From positions 16,704-40,678 of the forward strand of contig VHZZ01017543.1 of the NCBI GenBank assembly GCA_009801015.1: DNA of 23,975 bases, given 5' to 3'. Origin of the DNA: Silene noctiflora. Its lineage: Eukaryota; Streptophyta; Magnoliopsida; Caryophyllales; Caryophyllaceae. A program made the position numbers and the translations under genes. The notes beneath the pieces are model-generated. The model had not been told where the DNA came from. It saw only the letters and a program-made list of their open reading frames with translations, and made no database searches. Positions 1 through 9,623 of the stretch are shown piece by piece (the stretch's first letter is position 1; the number at the start of each line of letters is the position of its first letter).

Positions 1-1960
1 GTATGTATATATAAGTGAATTACTAGAATTTGAGAGATAAGGTGTAGAAAATGTAGGAAATATCGATTAACCATATTAATAAATATAAAATAAAATGTAA
101 GTGGATAATCCAAGGCGGCTTAGGCAGACCACCAGCTTTTTCGAGGGTTTGCAGTGATGTTTACATTTTAGAGGAGTACTCCACTTTAGAGATTGCCAAT
201 AGTAAAGTTACATCTTAACACAATGGAAATCGAAGCCCTAACATTATTGGAAAAAACAAGGTTGGTGCAAAGTAGTATGTATTGGGTGGTTCAAATAACA
301 TATATTTAATTTGTTGAGATATAATTATTACAAATTTTAATTTTAAGTCAATTAAATAACAAGTAAAACGATGAACAAATTCCAATCTTCAACATCTTTA
401 TTGATGTAAACATAATTATACATCATATTTGTGAACGTGTGAAAACGATCATTACAATAAATGTGCCAGAATAGCCTTATAAATCATATACAAATACAAT
501 GTATATATTTTCGAGTAAAAAATATAGGACGATCTGTAATACGTTACCATAATATCAAATGATACATAAAGCTAACGATCTACAATACGTTACCATAATA
601 TCTGTAATACGGAAGGAGTATTATATTTCAAATAGTTTTCACATTTCAAAACACCGCCAAAATTATTTTAAGCTAACGATAAATTTGCAATCTTTCTGAT
701 AATAGATAGTACGTTTAGATGCCCCCTACTCTTTCCAATCCTTATGAGCTATGACTCCTTTCAGCTTTGTGACAGGTTGCGAAAACCATTCAAATATTCA
801 CCTTTTTTTTATAACGCTAATATAAAAAAATAATGTTTGAAATATATGCTTTCATAGAGGAAAAAATCAGTGCATAACTAATAAGAAAAATATTAAAAAT
901 TAATGAGGACGGAAATTGTATGACGAATTTAAAGGAGAGTAGATGGACGTCGTAGTCAAAGTTTGAGACTTTACAGGCAGGATTGTGTACTAAATCAAAA
1001 TCGTCGAAACCGGAATGACACGAAATGGGGACCGGGAATTTATATAAACTAACCTAAGAAAAAAACTGAAAATGTCTAATCTGGTCCAAACAGAAAATCT
1101 GTGTTCGAATTGAAAACGTGAACCCTGATTTTCAGACGAGGCCGAAATTTTTAGTTATGCTTTTAGTTTGATCCAATTTTTTGATCAGGACCAGATAATG
1201 CACACCTTTTTATTTACGGGTATAGCGTAGAGTATAAATTGTACGATGTAAAAAATTCAAAAGCTTTAGTAGTTGAGACACGGCGTAAAATTCGACAAAT
1301 ATGAGATTCCGAATATTTTTCTTAATTGTAACGGTTGTAAAACCTCAATTACTTTTTCCCAAACAGATATCTCGCGAAGAAACTACTCCTATTTTGTAAG
1401 ACTGCTCATATAATAAGTGGTTACTTCGTCGTCTCGATTATTTGTTTACCATTAGTTTTGACATAATGACCAACATAAGAGAAGAGGCCAAATATCTGAC
1501 CTCGAGTAAACTAATAAGTTGAATGTGGAAGATTAAATTGTTCATTAAAAACATTTTCAAAATAAAACCGGTAAATAATTGATTAAAACACCCTGAAATG
1601 GAATAAGTAAACAAATGACCGGAAAAAATGGACTTTTATTTTTCCAATTTATTTTTATTTTTCAAACTTGTTGTACATTGTATCATACTTCCCAAAAGAT
1701 TGATTGTTCCAACCAATGTACAAAAAACAACCGTATGGTACGTTACCAAATAAACTCAAAGGCGGTTACAAACAAATTTGAATTTCTTCCAACAAATATC
1801 CAATTGATTTGTTACCATTCCAGTTAACCAAAAATCCTCAACCAAATCTCTGCCACCAATATTATTTACCCCAATAAGCAACTGTCCACACACAACCAAA
1901 ACCTCCTTTCCTTTTTTTCCTTTTTTATTTTTCAAAATAAAATATCCTAAATTCAAAGCA
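1..1960. other. AT-rich intergenic region, no gene seen
   Basis: I see no coding signal here; the open frames are short, of low complexity and resemble no family I know. The only structure I noted is a 27-bp direct repeat at 530-602, listed separately. The last 150 bases grade into the promoter of the MYB gene. Confidence 0.6.
530..602. repeat. Two 27-bp direct repeat copies
   Basis: Positions 530-556 and 576-602 match at about 25 of 27 bases and share the core TACGTTACCATAATATC. The 19-bp spacer is unrelated. The short string GCTAACGAT occurs before the second copy and again near 671. I see no gene that they would clearly regulate, and they may be debris of a local duplication. Confidence 0.75.
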
Positions 1961-1963
1961 GTT

Positions 1964-1970
1964 ACGTGGC
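1964..1970 (+). promoter_or_regulatory. ABRE-like site ACGTGGC upstream of the MYB gene
   Basis: ACGTGGC lies about 60 bp before the TATA box and about 145 bp before the ATG. This core is bound by bZIP factors of abscisic acid signalling in plants. MYB44-type genes are known to respond to ABA and stress, so the site fits, but its use here is inferred. AACCG/CGGTTA MYB-type cores lie nearby at about 1996-2024. Confidence 0.45.
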
Positions 1971-2030
1971 CCCCACAATACAGCTGTTTCCCTTCCAACC
2001 GTTTACCGGATACCATCCGGTTACCTCCCT

Positions 2031-2037
2031 TTATATA
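2031..2037 (+). promoter_or_regulatory. TATA box of the MYB gene
   Basis: TTATATA lies in a pyrimidine-rich stretch 76 bp before the start codon. This would place transcription start near 2060-2070, with a C/A-rich leader of roughly 45-50 nt that lacks an upstream ATG. Confidence 0.6.
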
Positions 2038-2112
2038 CTCCCCTTCCCCTCCTTACTTTTCCCCACACACAAAAACAATTACTCCAAAACCTCTCAATAC
2101 TAATACCACACC

Positions 2113-2850
2113 ATGAGTTCATCATCCGCACCCATATCGAGGAGAGAGAGAATACGAGGCCCGTGGAGTCCCGAAGAAGATGAGTCGTTAACGAATCTTG
2201 TTCGACTCCACGGGGCTAGGAATTGGACTCTGATTAGTAAGTCGATTCCTGGACGGTCTGGGAAATCGTGCCGGTTACGCTGGTGTAATCAGCTTTCCCC
2301 GGCGGTTGAGCACCGACCGTTTACGGCGGAGGAGGATGAGATTATCGCCTCCGCGCATGGGAAATTTGGCAATAAGTGGGCTACCATTGCTAGACTGCTT
2401 AACGGTCGGACCGATAACGCGATAAAAAATCACTGGAATTCGACGCTTAAGAGGAAGGTTCGTGACTCGAGCTTTTCCGGTGATCCTAGGCCGGAGAAGC
2501 GGTTCGAACCGGCGTCGGATGTACCGGAGAGTTCGTCGGAATCTGATGTTAGTGATTCTGGTGGTGCTGATGTGGCGGCTGTGGAGACGGATTTGACTCT
2601 GTCTTTGCCTGGGACGGCGGCAGCGGCGGGAGTGACTCAGGGTGAGTCGACTCGGGCGAGTGAGGGAGTGAAGGAAACGGTGTCGTTTGGTGGTGGTGGT
2701 GGTCGCGGGTTTGGATTCGGGCCGGAGTTGATGGCGGTGATGCAAGAGATGATAAGGAAAGAAGTGAGAAATTACATGGTTGAGGCAAACGGTTCTTCCC
2801 AAAACGGTGTCGTTCCCGGATTTGGATTGACCAAATCGTTTCAAGGATGA
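2113..2850 (+). CDS. R2R3-MYB transcription factor, subgroup 22 (MYB44/70/73/77-like)
   Basis: Nuclear DNA-binding regulator of 245 residues from a single exon. Repeat R2 spans about residues 13-62 with tryptophans W18, W38 and W57 and conserved C53. R3 spans about 65-115, with F70 in place of the first tryptophan, then W89 and W108, and ends in [14 protein letters not shown], typical of subgroup 22. The C-terminal part carries an LxLxL (EAR repressor) motif, LTLSL, at 161-165 and the subgroup motif [16 protein letters not shown] at 207-222. A shortened ESDVSDSGG remnant of the other subgroup motif is at 143-151. Arabidopsis members of this subgroup are about 300 residues, so this is a short form with a G-rich linker (193-203). 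The family acts in ABA, auxin and stress responses. The start is the first ATG after the TATA box. I cannot tell which of the four named members is closest. Confidence 0.95.
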   Translation: MSSSSAPISRRERIRGPWSPEEDESLTNLVRLHGARNWTLISKSIPGRSGKSCRLRWCNQLSPAVEHRPFTAEEDEIIASAHGKFGNKWATIARLLNGRTDNAIKNHWNSTLKRKVRDSSFSGDPRPEKRFEPASDVPESSSESDVSDSGGADVAAVETDLTLSLPGTAAAAGVTQGESTRASEGVKETVSFGGGGGRGFGFGPELMAVMQEMIRKEVRNYMVEANGSSQNGVVPGFGLTKSFQG

Positions 2851-4828
2851 TTTTAGGAGTTTTTTTAGAAGAGATTAATTAATTAATTACTTGAGGAAAA
2901 ATATTGTTGGTTAATTGAAAAAGGGAAAAAAAAATGTAATTTTGATGGTGTACAAAAAAAAAAAGATGAATTATGAGATCTATGGTAGAAATTAGAAAGT
3001 AGAAAAGCGGAGATAAATTTTGATGTAGAATCGAATTTTAAGCTTTTTTTTAAAAGAATTTATGTTCGACAACAATTTTAGGCACAATAATATTACTTCT
3101 TATTAAATTAAATCAATTGTGTTGAGTTATTCTAGACTATTTTGTTAGTTTTATGTTGACGTTAGTAGTTGTTTTGAATTTGTAACTCGGTCTTCATGTC
3201 TTAACTCGTAACGTATTAAGCTATTAAAATACTCGAATACATGCGTTATCAAATACAACAGGATTGACAAAGAAAAATCACAGGATATTAGCTGGTTTAG
3301 ATCAAGATGCATTGACAATTTTAAGCCTCACAATTAACAACACACAAATGCCTTACGAAGGCTCTCGTCTTTTTTTATTATATAGTATATTTTACAGTGG
3401 TACGAAAGGGTCTTTACTGAAATTGGAAAAATATAAATTGTACGAGAGGGGCAGGGATGTTCGCGGGCGAGACGAAGGGGGCAGAGTTCGTGGGCTGCGT
3501 GAAAGGTAGGACTGCGCGCAAAGGGGCTATTTGTGCAAGTGTTTCTGGGCATCACTGACCAGTGTTGAGAATGCCGGTAGAATAACTGGAGCCTAGAGGT
3601 TGGTGGAGGTGGCCGGAGTAAGGGGGTGGGGTGTTATGGGTGGCTTAGGTGATACGATAGGGCTAGTTTGTAGGTGGTTAGAATTTTAATTTTTATTATG
3701 GTGTTAATTTTCCTTTAGTTTATTTGCAAAACGGGAAAAAGGAGAAATGAACAAGGAGAAATTGCCAAATGCCTACTACAATGAATAAAATACATATTGA
3801 GAAAATCAATGCCCTAAATATTTTACAAATCTTTCAACTTATTTACATTTAATGGATTACAATACTTGAGTGCTTGAATTGTGTGGCTCTTCCCCCACAT
3901 TTGTTACATTTCTTCAAAATCTTTATCCGTATCAAATAAATTTCGCGAAATTTGATTACGCCATATTCAATCCACCTATTCATATAATCTTCCGTTTTTA
4001 CAAAAATAATATCCAAATGATCTGTATATTACGTGTACCACATTGTCATCGGTCTATTATATCTCTGTTTTGCTTCTTATCTTTTCGATACAGATTTTTC
4101 ATTGATCAGGTTACCGCAATCCGATTTGAGTGTTCAATGAATGCTCATTGTACATTTATGTATTTGTCAATGACACTGATAATAACAATCGGGTCATTGG
4201 ATATGAACAAGTTAGAGAATAATAATGAGCCAAGTCCAATTTTTCGCTTAAATTTTAATTTTAATTTTAATTACAATCTATTATAATAATTCTGGAATAT
4301 TGCGCATGTATCGTTAAATATAGAAAGGGTTACCTTTGAAATCATAATTCACAATTATATACTAGCTATAATAACCCAGTTACGTTTTACCGTTTGCGAT
4401 AACCCCTTGTATGCATAACAACTTCCCTTTGTTGATAATATTAAATGAGCGTTTAATCAATTCAAGAGTCGCCTCACACCGTAAATTGGTTTATTATTTT
4501 ATAATTTTGTAGTACAATTTATGATACACAAATTCTCATTTGTGACGTACACGTCAGAAGTTTTGTGACGTGAGACAAACTTGCAAGTGGGAGAGACAAG
4601 TGGGGAGATGCTTGTGAGACGTCACAAGCAAGACGGGCTGTTTATGATAACATGGTAATTACTTCACTTGCATGATTATTTCTTTATTTTTACTTTTAAC
4701 ATTAATATCAAATAAATAAGATATAATCATTTATAGTTATTTTTATTAGATGACAAATACATTAAAAATAAATATGAATAATCAAATTAGTCATAAAAAC
4801 TATTTCAAAGACAAAAGATAAACATTTA
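2851..4828. other. Intergenic region after the MYB gene, no gene seen
   Basis: The first 150 bases are A/T-rich 3'-UTR-like sequence. Bases 3430-3700 are unusually G-rich for this window but have no convincing frame and resemble no family I know. The open frame at 3870-4286 has AT-rich, unlikely composition and ends in a TTTAA-type simple repeat (about 4245-4275). Bases about 4555-4640 contain a piece related to the foldback element at 6155-6366. Confidence 0.5.
4550..4640. repeat. Fragment related to the 6155-6366 foldback MITE
   Basis: The string CACAAGCAAGACG followed by a TGTTTA-type flank near 4622-4645 matches the right end of the element near 6340-6360. Nearby GCAAGTGGGAGAGACAAGTG echoes its loop on the other strand (ACTTGTCCTCCCACTTGC). 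No left terminus is evident, so this is probably a truncated copy. Confidence 0.45.
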
Positions 4829-5150
4829 GGAGTTGTTTTGTTACACTTGGAATAACATAGGAAGTGAAACTTCCCATGAATTACAAAAAAGTTGAGTTGT
4901 TTGGTTGCCATTTTTTTTTAAAAACAATGGGTGAAGTTTCACTTCTCATGGAATTTACTTCTTACAAAAATGTGGGAAGTTGTTTACCAACACTCCCTTA
5001 GTAAGTTGAACTTCTCATGGAAGTGGATTCCCTCATTGGCAACTAAACTGTTTTGAGAAATTCTCATGAATTAGATAAGGGAGTTTACTTCCCATAATAT
5101 TGTATTTTATTTATGTGATATTGTAATTCCCTCATCGACTAAACAACTCC
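4829..5150. mobile_element. Tourist-like (PIF/Harbinger) MITE, 322 bp
   Basis: The ends are inverted: GGAGTTGTTTTGT on the left and ACTAAACAACTCC on the right. The flanks are the 3-bp duplication TTA (4826-4828 and 5151-5153), the target preference of PIF/Harbinger elements. The interior has repeated arms with CTTCTCATGGA/TCCCATGAATT-like strings in both orientations and no coding sequence. It depends on a transposase encoded elsewhere. Confidence 0.7.
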
Positions 5151-5410
5151 TTAATCCTACTTGAGATGGATATATATATTCATATTAATTCTCAAACAAA
5201 CCAAATGTTACCACCTAATGATAATAGAGACAAGCTTTTGCTAGTTCTCAAAAAAATTGCCTTATCGAATGATATCTATTTAACTTATTTTAATAGTAAA
5301 ACAATTATATTTCGTATTAAACAAGAATTTATGAAAGATAAGTGATAAATGCCAAAGTGGAAAACGTAAGAAATGAGTGCGTTATCTACTAGAGTGAAGA
5401 TATTAAGATA

Positions 5411-5673
5411 TACTTCCTCCATTCAACTCCACTCTACCACTTTGTTTTTTCACGTTTGCCAACGCGTGTTTTACGTGGTAAATATCGTTAGCTACGTATT
5501 TGCAAAAAAGTATAAAAATTTGATATTTTTAATGTACTCGTAAAGACGAATCAAACAAGATCTCACATGAATATATTTCCACTTATGTATTGAGAGAAAT
5601 TTGAAATTAAATGTTTAATTGTGAATAGTATGTAAAAATGAAATTGATAGAGTGGAGTTGAATGGAGGAAGTA
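5411..5673. mobile_element. MITE with about 25-bp terminal inverted repeats and TA ends
   Basis: The left end TACTTCCTCCATTCAACTCC is matched in inverse by the right end at about 5649-5673 (ending GGAGTTGAATGGAGGAAGTA). The arms agree almost perfectly over about 25 bp. TA at both borders suggests a Tc1/mariner (Stowaway-like) origin. It is 263 bp, AT-rich and non-coding. A shorter relative is at 18971-19102. Confidence 0.8.
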
Positions 5674-6154
5674 CAAATTTTCATTTAAGACGATACGTGT
5701 AAAAGAGACCGGTCAAATATGATATCAGAGTCTACATGGCTGTGAGTGTGTCTAGGTATTTAAAAAGAATCTCGTGAATGGGTAGATATGCACCGTAGAG
5801 TTAACGCGATTTGGAACTCGCGTGGTTTCAAAGGGTACACAAATGCGCACATGAGGGTACGGAAGGTGTACGGATATGTGGACGGTAAGGCGGTAGTAGT
5901 AGTACGATAGTACAGTTTGTTTCTAGAAATACAAGCACTGAGGGTAAAATTGTCTTTTAAGAGTTGAATGATGATTATGATATTTATCGTTTTCTGTTGC
6001 AAGTGTTTTGTCATGGACTGCCCAACTACCAACCGTATTTATTCGGCCCAATTCAAACTTACTATTTTGACATGACATTGGTAGTTGTCCTAACTTTATG
6101 CCATCAACTATCTTGTGTTCATAAATCTTGTTCACACCCTATGTTACTATTTTA
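5674..6154. other. Intergenic region, no gene seen
   Basis: Short open frames exist on both strands but look like chance frames. I recognise no family or element. Confidence 0.45.
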
Positions 6155-6366
6155 ATTTACACAAATTCTGATTGAAGACGGACACTATCCGTCACAAGCT
6201 GAAAACGGATAGTTCCCCTGTCACAATATGCAAGTGACACCAAACATGGATGCTCCATTTTCCATCCACTTGTCCTCCCACTTGCTTTATTGTGAGAGGG
6301 GCATTATCCGTCTTCAGCTTGTGACGGATAGTGCCCGTCACAAGCAAGACGCTTTGTTTAATTTAA
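6155..6366. mobile_element. Foldback MITE with CACTATCCGTCACAAGC arms
   Basis: Bases 6177-6212 and 6303-6339 are near-perfect inverted copies containing CACTATCCGTCACAAGCTGA. They are separated by a loop of about 90 bp. The outer flanks are similar but diverged (TTTAATTTACACAAA versus an inverted TTTGTTTAATTTAAA), so the exact borders are uncertain. No coding sequence is present. The left flank ACACAAATTCT...AAGACGG recurs in inverse near 12743-12774. Confidence 0.7.
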
Positions 6367-7165
6367 AGGTGATTATGTGACCGTATCCCTTGGTTAAAAG
6401 TCTCAAACTCGACAAATCCTTTTCTTTTTTTAAGTCGTAGTTCTTGGGAAAATGATCGATTTGAAAAAAATATCGTCACTTTATGAGTTCGTAAACACGA
6501 GTTATTACTTCTTAAAGTTCCGGATAAAAAAATTGGGTATTTCAAGCAAAATCTCAAACCTCGGTGATACCACGTGCATTTTCCAAAAATAAAAGTCGTT
6601 TATTAACATTAAATGAACAGTTTAAAATAAAAAAGTACCGTTTCACAATTTGAGATGAGCCTATTCTATAACTTAACTATAATTCATTTTATGTTAGTTT
6701 TGTGTAGTCAAATTCATATCGGCCAAAAAAATTAATGTACTCCATGTAACAACATTTTCTCAGCGAAAATAGTCAAGCACATCATTGCGAGTTTTAGGAA
6801 AGGTCTTGTAAACTTAAAACGGTTATTGCGAGTATTTTTAAAACATAAAATTAAAAAGGCAATAACTAAATCTATAGTTTAGAGGATTACTTTATGGGAG
6901 AAATTTTACTCACCAAATAAATATTTCATTGTTACTCACCAAATCAATATTTTTATTAAGAAACTTTCATTTAACACTCACAAATTGTAGAAATTTTACT
7001 TTTATAGTACCGTTAGTTAAAATTTCGGGACTATTAAAACCTACAAAATTTTCAATTAAAACCATTTTACACCGTCCAATACTCACGGTCTTAGCCTAAG
7101 AGCCCTCATTATGCAATCGTGGAAAACAATGCTTGAGCTTACAAGAGACTTACCGAACTAACTCA
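6367..7165. other. Intergenic region, includes the 3' flank of the profilin-like gene
   Basis: AT-rich with no gene. Bases 6450-6485 share an imperfect stretch (TCGATTTGA...TCACTTTAT) with 11023-11058, so both may be worn copies of one repeat. The segment next to 7165 is the likely 3' UTR of the minus-strand gene. Confidence 0.4.
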
Positions 7166-9623
7166 TTACAATTTCATCAGCAATGTGTTCTGCTCCCATT
7201 TTTGAGCAACTGTGTATACATTATCCACATCATTTCACCCTTTTCCTTGGTGCCATGACAAAACATTTTCAAGGACTGCTACACTTCACAGGACTATGTT
7301 ACGGTGATCAGATTAGCTACATTAGAAACTTAATTAACTACCCGGAAAATAAACTTGAGCTGGATTCACTGCATTGCAAATTGATGTCAAAGACCTTTTT
7401 GAAACAAGTAATTCGCAAACTGATCGGCAGTTGCCACAGCATTTGATGCAGATCCTATTGAGCCTTCATATCTGATTATTATCATGCGAAAAAGAGCAAC
7501 CGTGGTCAACATTCAACAATGAGATTATTTATGAATTCAGTACTATACAAGGGTTGGGATCGAATTTAGTAATGAATAGTTTGTGGGTAAGTCCACCGGT
7601 GCATTTTATAGCGAGGGAATTATAGTTCAAAGGCAAATGGACTAATCTAAGAGGAAGAGGATATACTTACAGGGCAACTAAGAGAAAAGCTCCTGTTTGC
7701 ATAATCAAGGCGCCTTCACCTGAGGGCTTTGCTGTGTTGATGCACCTTGCATGAAACCATTTCTCATGAACTGATGTCACTAGATCTGAAGAGGAAATGA
7801 TAATTACATACGAATGACATGATTAGATAATATATTTACGCCTTAGGTTGAAGGCTGCATATCATTCATCTTAATTTTGAAACCTAAAAGAGATGTGCAT
7901 CAATTCAACTACAAACACAACGACCCCCTCATTCTAACATTTAAATGGCATATACTTCACTTATGGCCCCCCTCATTCACGGCCTTATGAGCGAACCTGT
8001 TCACACTTCGATGATGATAGTTACACCTCTGACTCGTGTCTTGAGTTTCTTGACTGTGAGAGTATGATTTCCTCAGGTTCACTCACGGGAAGTGGTTGAC
8101 ATACAATGTGGGACAGTGGGAGTGCAGAAGTGATCTCTCCGCACTTGTCAACCTCCAAGTGCTTGCTTGGGATGAGTGTAACTATTAGTTGAGCAATAGA
8201 GCTCAAAAAAAGGGAGAACTGGAGAAGATCATAGTTACTCCTATTCCAAGCAAAACGTTAAAAAGAAGAGGCCTCCAAGTTGTCCCTACAGGGCACTTTG
8301 AATACGAAGACCCTAATGGCAACATACAGCAAGAATAACAATATACCAAATCGCCACAAGGACGCCGGCAGAGGGCAGGTTAAGGGAGAGGTGGACATAA
8401 GTGCCATACCTAAGTGTGAACAACACAGATGGGACTGTTTTCACATGAACCATAATACAAAAATTTGCACCCAAAATTACATTCAACGACTACTAATTTA
8501 AAATTTCAAAGTAGAAAGAGCGCCACAAGTTAAATGAGTTATTTTGGCAGATTAAAGAATAGGGAGTCTTTGGCTTCATTTGACATGAAGACAAATTAGT
8601 GACAGCATGAATCAAATATTTTTGACTGCCATAGCAAATTGGTAAAGCACAAGATACCAGCTGCAACTAAGCATTGGACTATAGGAGAGAAGGTTTTCTT
8701 TGACCAGATTAAGTACTGTAAAGGAGATTCAAAATCATAGCTAAACGAAACTCACACTCATTTGGCCCAAGTAGAAAGGTCTCAGCTTGCAGCTTGTTGC
8801 GCTTTACAAAATTGACCAACTGCCTTATTTCAATAGGGTCTGCGTTTATTCCTTCATGCTCTGCACTGCAAATGTTAAAATCAACCATCAAAATGGCCAC
8901 GAACTTCGCAAAAGTGTCGATTATGAGAAAAGTTGCATACTTCATGAGCTATCCTATATTGTGCTAGTAAGACACCTATACAAAGCCCTTAAGAATGCAT
9001 CATTAGACACGAGATCTGCGGAGAGGGGAATATTTCATATGCTGTCTAGCGTATTTGGAGCTTTTCCTTGTAATCAGGAACATTTCGACTGTTTTATGAA
9101 AAATTCTGATGTATTTGGCTTATATTGAAGAACCCAAATGCCATACACATATCTAGGTGTTGAGAGTCGAAGAAACAACACAAGCTATGCACCGTGTTCA
9201 CAAGACAATCACTGAATCATACATTCAACTTCCTGTGTTTGTGGAATAAGTGGGGAATAATCACATTGCAACAGATATTTTAACAAGATTTTCAGCATCA
9301 AGAGCAACTGTGGAACTAGGACAGTGCCACTAAAAACAGCAAACATCAATTGATAGAAGTTCTACTACAATGCAGAAACCACAAAAGTCGAGCATCTCTT
9401 ACATGGTAGATAAGAGGCGTGAGGGTCCCCTTGGATCATAGCGAAGAAGTAACGCTGCCTTAAGCGGTTGACCTTAATTTGCATTGCAAACAAAAAGATT
9501 AGCACGAATTTCACTACCAGGTTAAAAGGGGGGAAGCTGAATGTTTGGAACATGTTGCTCACCAGAACCTACATTGTCAGGTGCCCATTTATCCCACCAT
9601 TTATTGACAAGAAACCAATCCAT
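7166..9623 (-). CDS. Divergent profilin-like protein, six exons
   Basis: Exons on the minus strand: 9563-9623, 9403-9472, 8756-8865, 7671-7785, 7395-7471, 7166-7209. All five introns are GT-AG, all phases agree, and the join gives 158 residues ending at TAA. I built this by hand, since no single frame shows it. The pattern follows profilin, a small actin-monomer and poly-proline binding protein. It has an N-terminal MDW (plant profilins start MSW), then AALLLRYDP, and DPIEIRQLVNF as the mid helix. FLLGPNEYLV compares with the LFLGGTKYMV type, FLLVALYEG with LIIGIYDEP, and a final helix around FANYLF with DYLIDQ. It is longer than the usual 130 or so residues, with a 15-residue tail, and is far from canonical plant profilins. 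The gene model is solid; the profilin assignment is an inference. It could belong to a plant family of unknown function with that fold. The donor after residue 20 could also be a few bases earlier. The ATG is supported by an in-frame upstream stop (TAA). Confidence 0.7.

Noticed and set aside
605-625. Possible MITE end (ACGGAAGGAGTA)
   Set aside because: No partner terminus or target duplication was found nearby.
2275-2844. 189-residue open frame antisense to the MYB gene
   Set aside because: It is the complement of a well-conserved coding exon; its length follows from MYB codon use and the product resembles nothing.
3430-3700. G-rich stretch considered as a gene fragment
   Set aside because: No frame gives a recognisable protein and no splice structure is apparent.
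3870-4286. 138-residue open frame on the plus strand
   Set aside because: Its composition mirrors AT-rich DNA, it ends in a simple repeat, and no motif is recognisable.
8787-9128. 113-residue open frame on the plus strand
   Set aside because: It overlaps exon 3 of the profilin-like gene in antisense and has no family features.
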